A stretch of DNA of 64,000 nt from Anomaloglossus baeobatrachus (lineage: Eukaryota; Chordata; Amphibia; Anura; Aromobatidae): positions 1 through 64,000 of the forward strand of contig NW_027442219.1 in assembly GCF_048569485.1 (NCBI RefSeq), in the 5' to 3' direction. Numbering within the stretch: the first letter of the stretch is position 1; each line of letters opens with the position of its first letter. The position numbers and the translations under genes were made by a program. This document shows positions 31,818 through 46,207 of the stretch, piece after piece. Below the pieces are notes generated by a model. The model saw nothing but the letters and a program-made list of their open reading frames with translations. It ran no database searches and was not told the DNA's origin.

Positions 31818-32005
31818 ATCGCTTCTCGGCCTTTTGGCTAAGATCAAGTGTAGTATCTGTTCTTATCAGTTTAATATCTGATACGTCCCCTATCTGGGGA
31901 CCATATATTAAATGGATTTTTAGAACAGGGAGATGGAAAAAGAGCTTGCTCTGTCCACTCCACGCATTGACCTGGTATTGCAGTACCTCCAGGAACGGTG
32001 CACCC
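31818..32005 (+). ncRNA. RNU2: U2 snRNA, copy 12
   Basis: Intact; the 31491 variant lies about 330 bp upstream, outside the candidate DSE. Confidence 0.97.
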
Positions 32006-33395
32006 CTTCTTAACCCAGTTTCCAAAAGCAGAACTCAATTCACCTGATTCATATTAGCCCGATTTAATGAATTGGAAGAAAGCATACGTCTTCATATGCA
32101 CCTCAATTTGGCCCATTCACTTTTCACACTTCCTCCTTTTGTTTTTTATCTTTCACACTTTTGACTTTCTTTATTCATCCAAATAGCAAACTCATCACCA
32201 CTCAACCTGACCAACTCGGCTATGTCCCCGTGCTGCAGTTCTCTGTCTTATCTAGATCATTTGCAATTGAATGGAATAGATCCCTTTTGGACAAAGTGGA
32301 TTCACCTGCTGCTGCAGTGACCACAGGTGTGATAACATCTAGAATTGGCATCTGGTGCGATCTCTCCGCTTCCACTCCAAAGAAAGTTACCTGTTTATTC
32401 CTATCATGCATTGGTTTTTGGGGTTTTCTTTGAGTAATGATGATCTCTTTAGTAGTCTGTTGGCGCCCTCTCCTGGAGGAATAGTTTGCTTGCTCTTGGA
32501 CATTCTAAAAGAGAGGTCATGATAGACATTGAGCTTCTGAGCTCAATTGGGGACAGTCATGGGTGATGAATGTTTGCAACCTACTGCGAAGCCTCATACC
32601 GCAATATAAGGAACGTCAAATACTAAGAAAGGGCGGCCTATGAAAGAATTACTACTTTCAATAAGTACACTTAAACGGCTAATTGGGAATAGAAAAACTG
32701 TAAAAAGCCCTCTGAGAAAGCCCCCCTCTAACCTTTGATAGTAAGCTTTTCTGTAGTCTGCCTGTTGATGTATTTTCCGTTTGAACTGTGCACAACATGA
32801 AGAGACGGAACACTGGCGGCTTGTCACAATGCCCCCCGATGACATCACAATAGCGCTGCTGCCTAGAAAACAAGCTGCGCAGAAGAAGTTGTTCTTTGGG
32901 TGGGAGGGTGGGCTAGTGGAAGGAGGGGGCAATCTCTTTTTTTCCCGGGTGGTAGGGGGATGACAGGAGAAGGGAAGCGGGTGGTGAGAAAGGTACAGAG
33001 GGCAGGGTTTGGGGGCTGGGAAGGAAAGGGAAAAGATTAGGGTTTGGGGATGATGAAAGGGCTTTCTACGGGTAAGGATGGCAAAGGGTGGCAGTGACGG
33101 AAAGTCAGGCAACCTGTCCTGTCCGTCTTTTTGTATCGTGAATTGGAAAGACTGCAAGGGGGAGGGGAGTTGCTTGCGCCCTAAAGGAGGAGTTATTCAG
33201 ATTCATTGCAGTGGGCGGCGGCTGCAAAACGCACCATTCTTCTTGTTTTGGCTCTGCAAAGCAGCCTTTTCAAGGGTTGGCTTGGGTGACAAAATGTCTT
33301 GTGTAGGCGTGGGTTTGTCTCCCTCTCGCTCTCTCTCCCTAAGATGTGTCCGGCATAGGCCAGGGTGCCACTCGAGGCCCAAACCAATTCTGGTT

Positions 33396-33583
33396 ATCGC
33401 TTCTCGGCCTTTTGGCTAAGATCAAGTGTAGTATCTGTTCTTATCAGTTTAATATCTGATACGTCCCCTATCTGGGGACCATATATTAAATGGATTTTTA
33501 GAACAGGGAGATGGAAAAAGAGCTTGCTCTGTCCACTCCACGCATTGACCTGGTATTGCAGTACCTCCAGGAACGGTGCACCC
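33396..33583 (+). ncRNA. RNU2: U2 snRNA, copy 13
   Basis: Intact, no variant seen in its unit. Confidence 0.97.
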
Positions 33584-34973
33584 CTTCTTAACCCAGTTTC
33601 CAAAAGCAGAACTCAATTCACCTGATTCATATTAGCCCGATTTAATGAATTGGAAGAAAGCATACGTCTTCATATGCACCTCAATTTGGCCCATTCACTT
33701 TTCACACTTCCTCCTTTTGTTTTTTATCTTTCACACTTTTGACTTTCTTTATTCATCCAAATAGCAAACTCATCACCACTCAACCTGACCAACTCGGCTA
33801 TGTCCCCGTGCTGCAGTTCTCTGTCTTATCTAGATCATTTGCAATTGAATGGAATAGATCCCTTTTGGACAAAGTGGATTCACCTGCTGCTGCAGTGACC
33901 ACAGGTGTGATAACATCTAGAATTGGCATCTGGTGCGATCTCTCCGCTTCCACTCCAAAGAAAGTTACCTGTTTATTCCTATCATGCATTGGTTTTTGGG
34001 GTTTTCTTTGAGTAATGATGATCTCTTTAGTAGTCTGTTGGCGCCCTCTCCTGGAGGAATAGTTTGCTTGCTCTTGGACATTCTAAAAGAGAGGTCATGA
34101 TAGACATTGAGCTTCTGAGCTCAATTGGGGACAGTCATGGGTGATGAATGTTTGCAACCTACTGCGAAGCCTCATACCGCAATATAAGGAACGTCAAATA
34201 CTAAGAAAGGGCGGCCTATGAAAGAATTACTACTTTCAATAAGTACACTTAAACGGCTAATTGGGAATAGAAAAACTGTAAAAAGCCCTCTGAGAAAGCC
34301 CCCCTCTAACCTTTGATAGTAAGCTTTTCTGTAGTCTGCCTGTTGATGTATTTTCCGTTTGAACTGTGCACAACATGAAGAGACGGAACACTGGCGGCTT
34401 GTCACAATGCCCCCCGATGACATCACAATAGCGCTGCTGCCTAGAAAACAAGCTGCGCAGAAGAAGTTGTTCTTTGGGTGGGAGGGTGGGCTAGTGGAAG
34501 GAGGGGGCAATCTCTTTTTTTCCCGGGTGGTAGGGGGATGACAGGAGAAGGGAAGCGGGTGGTGAGAAAGGTACAGAGGGCAGGGTTTGGGGGCTGGGAA
34601 GGAAAGGGAAAAGATTAGGGTTTGGGGATGATGAAAGGGCTTTCTACGGGTAAGGATGGCAAAGGGTGGCAGTGACGGAAAGTCAGGCAACCTGTCCTGT
34701 CCGTCTTTTTGTATCGTGAATTGGAAAGACTGCAAGGGGGAGGGGAGTTGCTTGCGCCCTAAAGGAGGAGTTATTCAGATTCATTGCAGTGGGCGGCGGC
34801 TGCAAAACGCACCATTCTTCTTGTTTTGGCTCTGCAAAGCAGCCTTTTCAAGGGTTGGCTTGGGTGACAAAATGTCTTGTGTAGGCGTGGGTTTGTCTCC
34901 CTCTCGCTCTCTCTCCCTAAGATGTGTCCGGCATAGGCCAGGGTGCCACTCGAGGCCCAAACCAATTCTGGTT

Positions 34974-35161
34974 ATCGCTTCTCGGCCTTTTGGCTAAGAT
35001 CAAGTGTAGTATCTGTTCTTATCAGTTTAATATCTGATACGTCCCCTATCTGGGGACCATATATTAAATGGATTTTTAGAACAGGGAGATGGAAAAAGAG
35101 CTTGCTCTGTCCACTCCACGCATTGACCTGGTATTGCAGTACCTCCAGGAACGGTGCACCC
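34974..35161 (+). ncRNA. RNU2: U2 snRNA, copy 14
   Basis: Intact, no variant seen in its unit. Confidence 0.97.
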
Positions 35162-36551
35162 CTTCTTAACCCAGTTTCCAAAAGCAGAACTCAATTCACC
35201 TGATTCATATTAGCCCGATTTAATGAATTGGAAGAAAGCATACGTCTTCATATGCACCTCAATTTGGCCCATTCACTTTTCACACTTCCTCCTTTTGTTT
35301 TTTATCTTTCACACTTTTGACTTTCTTTATTCATCCAAATAGCAAACTCATCACCACTCAACCTGACCAACTCGGCTATGTCCCCGTGCTGCAGTTCTCT
35401 GTCTTATCTAGATCATTTGCAATTGAATGGAATAGATCCCTTTTGGACAAAGTGGATTCACCTGCTGCTGCAGTGACCACAGGTGTGATAACATCTAGAA
35501 TTGGCATCTGGTGCGATCTCTCCGCTTCCACTCCAAAGAAAGTTACCTGTTTATTCCTATCATGCATTGGTTTTTGGGGTTTTCTTTGAGTAATGATGAT
35601 CTCTTTAGTAGTCTGTTGGCGCCCTCTCCTGGAGGAATAGTTTGCTTGCTCTTGGACATTCTAAAAGAGAGGTCATGATAGACATTGAGCTTCTGAGCTC
35701 AATTGGGGACAGTCATGGGTGATGAATGTTTGCAACCTACTGCGAAGCCTCATACCGCAATATAAGGAACGTCAAATACTAAGAAAGGGCGGCCTATGAA
35801 AGAATTACTACTTTCAATAAGTACACTTAAACGGCTAATTGGGAATAGAAAAACTGTAAAAAGCCCTCTGAGAAAGCCCCCCTCTAACCTTTGATAGTAA
35901 GCTTTTCTGTAGTCTGCCTGTTGATGTATTTTCCGTTTGAACTGTGCACAACATGAAGAGACGGAACACTGGCGGCTTGTCACAATGCCCCCCGATGACA
36001 TCACAATAGCGCTGCTGCCTAGAAAACAAGCTGCGCAGAAGAAGTTGTTCTTTGGGTGGGAGGGTGGGCTAGTGGAAGGAGGGGGCAATCTCTTTTTTTC
36101 CCGGGTGGTAGGGGGATGACAGGAGAAGGGAAGCGGGTGGTGAGAAAGGTACAGAGGGCAGGGTTTGGGGGCTGGGAAGGAAAGGGAAAAGATTAGGGTT
36201 TGGGGATGATGAAAGGGCTTTCTACGGGTAAGGATGGCAAAGGGTGGCAGTGACGGAAAGTCAGGCAACCTGTCCTGTCCGTCTTTTTGTATCGTGAATT
36301 GGAAAGACTGCAAGGGGGAGGGGAGTTGCTTGCGCCCTAAAGGAGGAGTTATTCAGATTCATTGCAGTGGGCGGCGGCTGCAAAACGCACCATTCTTCTT
36401 GTTTTGGCTCTGCAAAGCAGCCTTTTCAAGGGTTGGCTTGGGTGACAAAATGTCTTGTGTAGGCGTGGGTTTGTCTCCCTCTCGCTCTCTCTCCCTAAGA
36501 TGTGTCCGGCATAGGCCAGGGTGCCACTCGAGGCCCAAACCAATTCTGGTT

Positions 36552-36739
36552 ATCGCTTCTCGGCCTTTTGGCTAAGATCAAGTGTAGTATCTGTTCTTAT
36601 CAGTTTAATATCTGATACGTCCCCTATCTGGGGACCATATATTAAATGGATTTTTAGAACAGGGAGATGGAAAAAGAGCTTGCTCTGTCCACTCCACGCA
36701 TTGACCTGGTATTGCAGTACCTCCAGGAACGGTGCACCC
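36552..36739 (+). ncRNA. RNU2: U2 snRNA, copy 15
   Basis: Intact, no variant seen in its unit. Confidence 0.97.
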
Positions 36740-38129
36740 CTTCTTAACCCAGTTTCCAAAAGCAGAACTCAATTCACCTGATTCATATTAGCCCGATTTA
36801 ATGAATTGGAAGAAAGCATACGTCTTCATATGCACCTCAATTTGGCCCATTCACTTTTCACACTTCCTCCTTTTGTTTTTTATCTTTCACACTTTTGACT
36901 TTCTTTATTCATCCAAATAGCAAACTCATCACCACTCAACCTGACCAACTCGGCTATGTCCCCGTGCTGCAGTTCTCTGTCTTATCTAGATCATTTGCAA
37001 TTGAATGGAATAGATCCCTTTTGGACAAAGTGGATTCACCTGCTGCTGCAGTGACCACAGGTGTGATAACATCTAGAATTGGCATCTGGTGCGATCTCTC
37101 CGCTTCCACTCCAAAGAAAGTTACCTGTTTATTCCTATCATGCATTGGTTTTTGGGGTTTTCTTTGAGTAATGATGATCTCTTTAGTAGTCTGTTGGCGC
37201 CCTCTCCTGGAGGAATAGTTTGCTTGCTCTTGGACATTCTAAAAGAGAGGTCATGATAGACATTGAGCTTCTGAGCTCAATTGGGGACAGTCATGGGTGA
37301 TGAATGTTTGCAACCTACTGCGAAGCCTCATACCGCAATATAAGGAACGTCAAATACTAAGAAAGGGCGGCCTATGAAAGAATTACTACTTTCAATAAGT
37401 ACACTTAAACGGCTAATTGGGAATAGAAAAACTGTAAAAAGCCCTCTGAGAAAGCCCCCCTCTAACCTTTGATAGTAAGCTTTTCTGTAGTCTGCCTGTT
37501 GATGTATTTTCCGTTTGAACTGTGCACAACATGAAGAGACGGAACACTGGCGGCTTGTCACAATGCCCCCCGATGACATCACAATAGCGCTGCTGCCTAG
37601 AAAACAAGCTGCGCAGAAGAAGTTGTTCTTTGGGTGGGAGGGTGGGCTAGTGGAAGGAGGGGGCAATCTCTTTTTTTCCCGGGTGGTAGGGGGATGACAG
37701 GAGAAGGGAAGCGGGTGGTGAGAAAGGTACAGAGGGCAGGGTTTGGGGGCTGGGAAGGAAAGGGAAAAGATTAGGGTTTGGGGATGATGAAAGGGCTTTC
37801 TACGGGTAAGGATGGCAAAGGGTGGCAGTGACGGAAAGTCAGGCAACCTGTCCTGTCCGTCTTTTTGTATCGTGAATTGGAAAGACTGCAAGGGGGAGGG
37901 GAGTTGCTTGCGCCCTAAAGGAGGAGTTATTCAGATTCATTGCAGTGGGCGGCGGCTGCAAAACGCACCATTCTTCTTGTTTTGGCTCTGCAAAGCAGCC
38001 TTTTCAAGGGTTGGCTTGGGTGACAAAATGTCTTGTGTAGGCGTGGGTTTGTCTCCCTCTCGCTCTCTCTCCCTAAGATGTGTCCGGCATAGGCCAGGGT
38101 GCCACTCGAGGCCCAAACCAATTCTGGTT

Positions 38130-38317
38130 ATCGCTTCTCGGCCTTTTGGCTAAGATCAAGTGTAGTATCTGTTCTTATCAGTTTAATATCTGATACGTCC
38201 CCTATCTGGGGACCATATATTAAATGGATTTTTAGAACAGGGAGATGGAAAAAGAGCTTGCTCTGTCCACTCCACGCATTGACCTGGTATTGCAGTACCT
38301 CCAGGAACGGTGCACCC
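38130..38317 (+). ncRNA. RNU2: U2 snRNA, copy 16
   Basis: Intact. The spacer after it has the variant A at 39143. Confidence 0.97.
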
Positions 38318-39707
38318 CTTCTTAACCCAGTTTCCAAAAGCAGAACTCAATTCACCTGATTCATATTAGCCCGATTTAATGAATTGGAAGAAAGCATACG
38401 TCTTCATATGCACCTCAATTTGGCCCATTCACTTTTCACACTTCCTCCTTTTGTTTTTTATCTTTCACACTTTTGACTTTCTTTATTCATCCAAATAGCA
38501 AACTCATCACCACTCAACCTGACCAACTCGGCTATGTCCCCGTGCTGCAGTTCTCTGTCTTATCTAGATCATTTGCAATTGAATGGAATAGATCCCTTTT
38601 GGACAAAGTGGATTCACCTGCTGCTGCAGTGACCACAGGTGTGATAACATCTAGAATTGGCATCTGGTGCGATCTCTCCGCTTCCACTCCAAAGAAAGTT
38701 ACCTGTTTATTCCTATCATGCATTGGTTTTTGGGGTTTTCTTTGAGTAATGATGATCTCTTTAGTAGTCTGTTGGCGCCCTCTCCTGGAGGAATAGTTTG
38801 CTTGCTCTTGGACATTCTAAAAGAGAGGTCATGATAGACATTGAGCTTCTGAGCTCAATTGGGGACAGTCATGGGTGATGAATGTTTGCAACCTACTGCG
38901 AAGCCTCATACCGCAATATAAGGAACGTCAAATACTAAGAAAGGGCGGCCTATGAAAGAATTACTACTTTCAATAAGTACACTTAAACGGCTAATTGGGA
39001 ATAGAAAAACTGTAAAAAGCCCTCTGAGAAAGCCCCCCTCTAACCTTTGATAGTAAGCTTTTCTGTAGTCTGCCTGTTGATGTATTTTCCGTTTGAACTG
39101 TGCACAACATGAAGAGACGGAACACTGGCGGCTTGTCACAATACCCCCCGATGACATCACAATAGCGCTGCTGCCTAGAAAACAAGCTGCGCAGAAGAAG
39201 TTGTTCTTTGGGTGGGAGGGTGGGCTAGTGGAAGGAGGGGGCAATCTCTTTTTTTCCCGGGTGGTAGGGGGATGACAGGAGAAGGGAAGCGGGTGGTGAG
39301 AAAGGTACAGAGGGCAGGGTTTGGGGGCTGGGAAGGAAAGGGAAAAGATTAGGGTTTGGGGATGATGAAAGGGCTTTCTACGGGTAAGGATGGCAAAGGG
39401 TGGCAGTGACGGAAAGTCAGGCAACCTGTCCTGTCCGTCTTTTTGTATCGTGAATTGGAAAGACTGCAAGGGGGAGGGGAGTTGCTTGCGCCCTAAAGGA
39501 GGAGTTATTCAGATTCATTGCAGTGGGCGGCGGCTGCAAAACGCACCATTCTTCTTGTTTTGGCTCTGCAAAGCAGCCTTTTCAAGGGTTGGCTTGGGTG
39601 ACAAAATGTCTTGTGTAGGCGTGGGTTTGTCTCCCTCTCGCTCTCTCTCCCTAAGATGTGTCCGGCATAGGCCAGGGTGCCACTCGAGGCCCAAACCAAT
39701 TCTGGTT

Positions 39708-39895
39708 ATCGCTTCTCGGCCTTTTGGCTAAGATCAAGTGTAGTATCTGTTCTTATCAGTTTAATATCTGATACGTCCCCTATCTGGGGACCATATATTA
39801 AATGGATTTTTAGAACAGGGAGATGGAAAAAGAGCTTGCTCTGTCCACTCCACGCATTGACCTGGTATTGCAGTACCTCCAGGAACGGTGCACCC
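39708..39895 (+). ncRNA. RNU2: U2 snRNA, copy 17
   Basis: Intact; the 39143 variant is 565 bp upstream. Confidence 0.97.
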
Positions 39896-41285
39896 CTTCT
39901 TAACCCAGTTTCCAAAAGCAGAACTCAATTCACCTGATTCATATTAGCCCGATTTAATGAATTGGAAGAAAGCATACGTCTTCATATGCACCTCAATTTG
40001 GCCCATTCACTTTTCACACTTCCTCCTTTTGTTTTTTATCTTTCACACTTTTGACTTTCTTTATTCATCCAAATAGCAAACTCATCACCACTCAACCTGA
40101 CCAACTCGGCTATGTCCCCGTGCTGCAGTTCTCTGTCTTATCTAGATCATTTGCAATTGAATGGAATAGATCCCTTTTGGACAAAGTGGATTCACCTGCT
40201 GCTGCAGTGACCACAGGTGTGATAACATCTAGAATTGGCATCTGGTGCGATCTCTCCGCTTCCACTCCAAAGAAAGTTACCTGTTTATTCCTATCATGCA
40301 TTGGTTTTTGGGGTTTTCTTTGAGTAATGATGATCTCTTTAGTAGTCTGTTGGCGCCCTCTCCTGGAGGAATAGTTTGCTTGCTCTTGGACATTCTAAAA
40401 GAGAGGTCATGATAGACATTGAGCTTCTGAGCTCAATTGGGGACAGTCATGGGTGATGAATGTTTGCAACCTACTGCGAAGCCTCATACCGCAATATAAG
40501 GAACGTCAAATACTAAGAAAGGGCGGCCTATGAAAGAATTACTACTTTCAATAAGTACACTTAAACGGCTAATTGGGAATAGAAAAACTGTAAAAAGCCC
40601 TCTGAGAAAGCCCCCCTCTAACCTTTGATAGTAAGCTTTTCTGTAGTCTGCCTGTTGATGTATTTTCCGTTTGAACTGTGCACAACATGAAGAGACGGAA
40701 CACTGGCGGCTTGTCACAATGCCCCCCGATGACATCACAATAGCGCTGCTGCCTAGAAAACAAGCTGCGCAGAAGAAGTTGTTCTTTGGGTGGGAGGGTG
40801 GGCTAGTGGAAGGAGGGGGCAATCTCTTTTTTTCCCGGGTGGTAGGGGGATGACAGGAGAAGGGAAGCGGGTGGTGAGAAAGGTACAGAGGGCAGGGTTT
40901 GGGGGCTGGGAAGGAAAGGGAAAAGATTAGGGTTTGGGGATGATGAAAGGGCTTTCTACGGGTAAGGATGGCAAAGGGTGGCAGTGACGGAAAGTCAGGC
41001 AACCTGTCCTGTCCGTCTTTTTGTATCGTGAATTGGAAAGACTGCAAGGGGGAGGGGAGTTGCTTGCGCCCTAAAGGAGGAGTTATTCAGATTCATTGCA
41101 GTGGGCGGCGGCTGCAAAACGCACCATTCTTCTTGTTTTGGCTCTGCAAAGCAGCCTTTTCAAGGGTTGGCTTGGGTGACAAAATGTCTTGTGTAGGCGT
41201 GGGTTTGTCTCCCTCTCGCTCTCTCTCCCTAAGATGTGTCCGGCATAGGCCAGGGTGCCACTCGAGGCCCAAACCAATTCTGGTT

Positions 41286-41473
41286 ATCGCTTCTCGGCCT
41301 TTTGGCTAAGATCAAGTGTAGTATCTGTTCTTATCAGTTTAATATCTGATACGTCCCCTATCTGGGGACCATATATTAAATGGATTTTTAGAACAGGGAG
41401 ATGGAAAAAGAGCTTGCTCTGTCCACTCCACGCATTGACCTGGTATTGCAGTACCTCCAGGAACGGTGCACCC
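41286..41473 (+). ncRNA. RNU2: U2 snRNA, copy 18
   Basis: Intact, no variant seen in its unit. Confidence 0.97.
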
Positions 41474-42863
41474 CTTCTTAACCCAGTTTCCAAAAGCAGA
41501 ACTCAATTCACCTGATTCATATTAGCCCGATTTAATGAATTGGAAGAAAGCATACGTCTTCATATGCACCTCAATTTGGCCCATTCACTTTTCACACTTC
41601 CTCCTTTTGTTTTTTATCTTTCACACTTTTGACTTTCTTTATTCATCCAAATAGCAAACTCATCACCACTCAACCTGACCAACTCGGCTATGTCCCCGTG
41701 CTGCAGTTCTCTGTCTTATCTAGATCATTTGCAATTGAATGGAATAGATCCCTTTTGGACAAAGTGGATTCACCTGCTGCTGCAGTGACCACAGGTGTGA
41801 TAACATCTAGAATTGGCATCTGGTGCGATCTCTCCGCTTCCACTCCAAAGAAAGTTACCTGTTTATTCCTATCATGCATTGGTTTTTGGGGTTTTCTTTG
41901 AGTAATGATGATCTCTTTAGTAGTCTGTTGGCGCCCTCTCCTGGAGGAATAGTTTGCTTGCTCTTGGACATTCTAAAAGAGAGGTCATGATAGACATTGA
42001 GCTTCTGAGCTCAATTGGGGACAGTCATGGGTGATGAATGTTTGCAACCTACTGCGAAGCCTCATACCGCAATATAAGGAACGTCAAATACTAAGAAAGG
42101 GCGGCCTATGAAAGAATTACTACTTTCAATAAGTACACTTAAACGGCTAATTGGGAATAGAAAAACTGTAAAAAGCCCTCTGAGAAAGCCCCCCTCTAAC
42201 CTTTGATAGTAAGCTTTTCTGTAGTCTGCCTGTTGATGTATTTTCCGTTTGAACTGTGCACAACATGAAGAGACGGAACACTGGCGGCTTGTCACAATGC
42301 CCCCCGATGACATCACAATAGCGCTGCTGCCTAGAAAACAAGCTGCGCAGAAGAAGTTGTTCTTTGGGTGGGAGGGTGGGCTAGTGGAAGGAGGGGGCAA
42401 TCTCTTTTTTTCCCGGGTGGTAGGGGGATGACAGGAGAAGGGAAGCGGGTGGTGAGAAAGGTACAGAGGGCAGGGTTTGGGGGCTGGGAAGGAAAGGGAA
42501 AAGATTAGGGTTTGGGGATGATGAAAGGGCTTTCTACGGGTAAGGATGGCAAAGGGTGGCAGTGACGGAAAGTCAGGCAACCTGTCCTGTCCGTCTTTTT
42601 GTATCGTGAATTGGAAAGACTGCAAGGGGGAGGGGAGTTGCTTGCGCCCTAAAGGAGGAGTTATTCAGATTCATTGCAGTGGGCGGCGGCTGCAAAACGC
42701 ACCATTCTTCTTGTTTTGGCTCTGCAAAGCAGCCTTTTCAAGGGTTGGCTTGGGTGACAAAATGTCTTGTGTAGGCGTGGGTTTGTCTCCCTCTCGCTCT
42801 CTCTCCCTAAGATGTGTCCGGCATAGGCCAGGGTGCCACTCGAGGCCCAAACCAATTCTGGTT

Positions 42864-43051
42864 ATCGCTTCTCGGCCTTTTGGCTAAGATCAAGTGTAGT
42901 ATCTGTTCTTATCAGTTTAATATCTGATACGTCCCCTATCTGGGGACCATATATTAAATGGATTTTTAGAACAGGGAGATGGAAAAAGAGCTTGCTCTGT
43001 CCACTCCACGCATTGACCTGGTATTGCAGTACCTCCAGGAACGGTGCACCC
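42864..43051 (+). ncRNA. RNU2: U2 snRNA, copy 19
   Basis: Intact, no variant seen in its unit. Confidence 0.97.
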
Positions 43052-44441
43052 CTTCTTAACCCAGTTTCCAAAAGCAGAACTCAATTCACCTGATTCATAT
43101 TAGCCCGATTTAATGAATTGGAAGAAAGCATACGTCTTCATATGCACCTCAATTTGGCCCATTCACTTTTCACACTTCCTCCTTTTGTTTTTTATCTTTC
43201 ACACTTTTGACTTTCTTTATTCATCCAAATAGCAAACTCATCACCACTCAACCTGACCAACTCGGCTATGTCCCCGTGCTGCAGTTCTCTGTCTTATCTA
43301 GATCATTTGCAATTGAATGGAATAGATCCCTTTTGGACAAAGTGGATTCACCTGCTGCTGCAGTGACCACAGGTGTGATAACATCTAGAATTGGCATCTG
43401 GTGCGATCTCTCCGCTTCCACTCCAAAGAAAGTTACCTGTTTATTCCTATCATGCATTGGTTTTTGGGGTTTTCTTTGAGTAATGATGATCTCTTTAGTA
43501 GTCTGTTGGCGCCCTCTCCTGGAGGAATAGTTTGCTTGCTCTTGGACATTCTAAAAGAGAGGTCATGATAGACATTGAGCTTCTGAGCTCAATTGGGGAC
43601 AGTCATGGGTGATGAATGTTTGCAACCTACTGCGAAGCCTCATACCGCAATATAAGGAACGTCAAATACTAAGAAAGGGCGGCCTATGAAAGAATTACTA
43701 CTTTCAATAAGTACACTTAAACGGCTAATTGGGAATAGAAAAACTGTAAAAAGCCCTCTGAGAAAGCCCCCCTCTAACCTTTGATAGTAAGCTTTTCTGT
43801 AGTCTGCCTGTTGATGTATTTTCCGTTTGAACTGTGCACAACATGAAGAGACGGAACACTGGCGGCTTGTCACAATGCCCCCCGATGACATCACAATAGC
43901 GCTGCTGCCTAGAAAACAAGCTGCGCAGAAGAAGTTGTTCTTTGGGTGGGAGGGTGGGCTAGTGGAAGGAGGGGGCAATCTCTTTTTTTCCCGGGTGGTA
44001 GGGGGATGACAGGAGAAGGGAAGCGGGTGGTGAGAAAGGTACAGAGGGCAGGGTTTGGGGGCTGGGAAGGAAAGGGAAAAGATTAGGGTTTGGGGATGAT
44101 GAAAGGGCTTTCTACGGGTAAGGATGGCAAAGGGTGGCAGTGACGGAAAGTCAGGCAACCTGTCCTGTCCGTCTTTTTGTATCGTGAATTGGAAAGACTG
44201 CAAGGGGGAGGGGAGTTGCTTGCGCCCTAAAGGAGGAGTTATTCAGATTCATTGCAGTGGGCGGCGGCTGCAAAACGCACCATTCTTCTTGTTTTGGCTC
44301 TGCAAAGCAGCCTTTTCAAGGGTTGGCTTGGGTGACAAAATGTCTTGTGTAGGCGTGGGTTTGTCTCCCTCTCGCTCTCTCTCCCTAAGATGTGTCCGGC
44401 ATAGGCCAGGGTGCCACTCGAGGCCCAAACCAATTCTGGTT

Positions 44442-44629
44442 ATCGCTTCTCGGCCTTTTGGCTAAGATCAAGTGTAGTATCTGTTCTTATCAGTTTAATA
44501 TCTGATACGTCCCCTATCTGGGGACCATATATTAAATGGATTTTTAGAACAGGGAGATGGAAAAAGAGCTTGCTCTGTCCACTCCACGCATTGACCTGGT
44601 ATTGCAGTACCTCCAGGAACGGTGCACCC
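44442..44629 (+). ncRNA. RNU2: U2 snRNA, copy 20
   Basis: Intact, no variant seen in its unit. Confidence 0.97.
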
Positions 44630-46019
44630 CTTCTTAACCCAGTTTCCAAAAGCAGAACTCAATTCACCTGATTCATATTAGCCCGATTTAATGAATTGGA
44701 AGAAAGCATACGTCTTCATATGCACCTCAATTTGGCCCATTCACTTTTCACACTTCCTCCTTTTGTTTTTTATCTTTCACACTTTTGACTTTCTTTATTC
44801 ATCCAAATAGCAAACTCATCACCACTCAACCTGACCAACTCGGCTATGTCCCCGTGCTGCAGTTCTCTGTCTTATCTAGATCATTTGCAATTGAATGGAA
44901 TAGATCCCTTTTGGACAAAGTGGATTCACCTGCTGCTGCAGTGACCACAGGTGTGATAACATCTAGAATTGGCATCTGGTGCGATCTCTCCGCTTCCACT
45001 CCAAAGAAAGTTACCTGTTTATTCCTATCATGCATTGGTTTTTGGGGTTTTCTTTGAGTAATGATGATCTCTTTAGTAGTCTGTTGGCGCCCTCTCCTGG
45101 AGGAATAGTTTGCTTGCTCTTGGACATTCTAAAAGAGAGGTCATGATAGACATTGAGCTTCTGAGCTCAATTGGGGACAGTCATGGGTGATGAATGTTTG
45201 CAACCTACTGCGAAGCCTCATACCGCAATATAAGGAACGTCAAATACTAAGAAAGGGCGGCCTATGAAAGAATTACTACTTTCAATAAGTACACTTAAAC
45301 GGCTAATTGGGAATAGAAAAACTGTAAAAAGCCCTCTGAGAAAGCCCCCCTCTAACCTTTGATAGTAAGCTTTTCTGTAGTCTGCCTGTTGATGTATTTT
45401 CCGTTTGAACTGTGCACAACATGAAGAGACGGAACACTGGCGGCTTGTCACAATGCCCCCCGATGACATCACAATAGCGCTGCTGCCTAGAAAACAAGCT
45501 GCGCAGAAGAAGTTGTTCTTTGGGTGGGAGGGTGGGCTAGTGGAAGGAGGGGGCAATCTCTTTTTTTCCCGGGTGGTAGGGGGATGACAGGAGAAGGGAA
45601 GCGGGTGGTGAGAAAGGTACAGAGGGCAGGGTTTGGGGGCTGGGAAGGAAAGGGAAAAGATTAGGGTTTGGGGATGATGAAAGGGCTTTCTACGGGTAAG
45701 GATGGCAAAGGGTGGCAGTGACGGAAAGTCAGGCAACCTGTCCTGTCCGTCTTTTTGTATCGTGAATTGGAAAGACTGCAAGGGGGAGGGGAGTTGCTTG
45801 CGCCCTAAAGGAGGAGTTATTCAGATTCATTGCAGTGGGCGGCGGCTGCAAAACGCACCATTCTTCTTGTTTTGGCTCTGCAAAGCAGCCTTTTCAAGGG
45901 TTGGCTTGGGTGACAAAATGTCTTGTGTAGGCGTGGGTTTGTCTCCCTCTCGCTCTCTCTCCCTAAGATGTGTCCGGCATAGGCCAGGGTGCCACTCGAG
46001 GCCCAAACCAATTCTGGTT

Positions 46020-46207
46020 ATCGCTTCTCGGCCTTTTGGCTAAGATCAAGTGTAGTATCTGTTCTTATCAGTTTAATATCTGATACGTCCCCTATCTGGG
46101 GACCATATATTAAATGGATTTTTAGAACAGGGAGATGGAAAAAGAGCTTGCTCTGTCCACTCCACGCATTGACCTGGTATTGCAGTACCTCCAGGAACGG
46201 TGCACCC
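46020..46207 (+). ncRNA. RNU2: U2 snRNA, copy 21
   Basis: Intact, no variant seen in its unit. Confidence 0.97.
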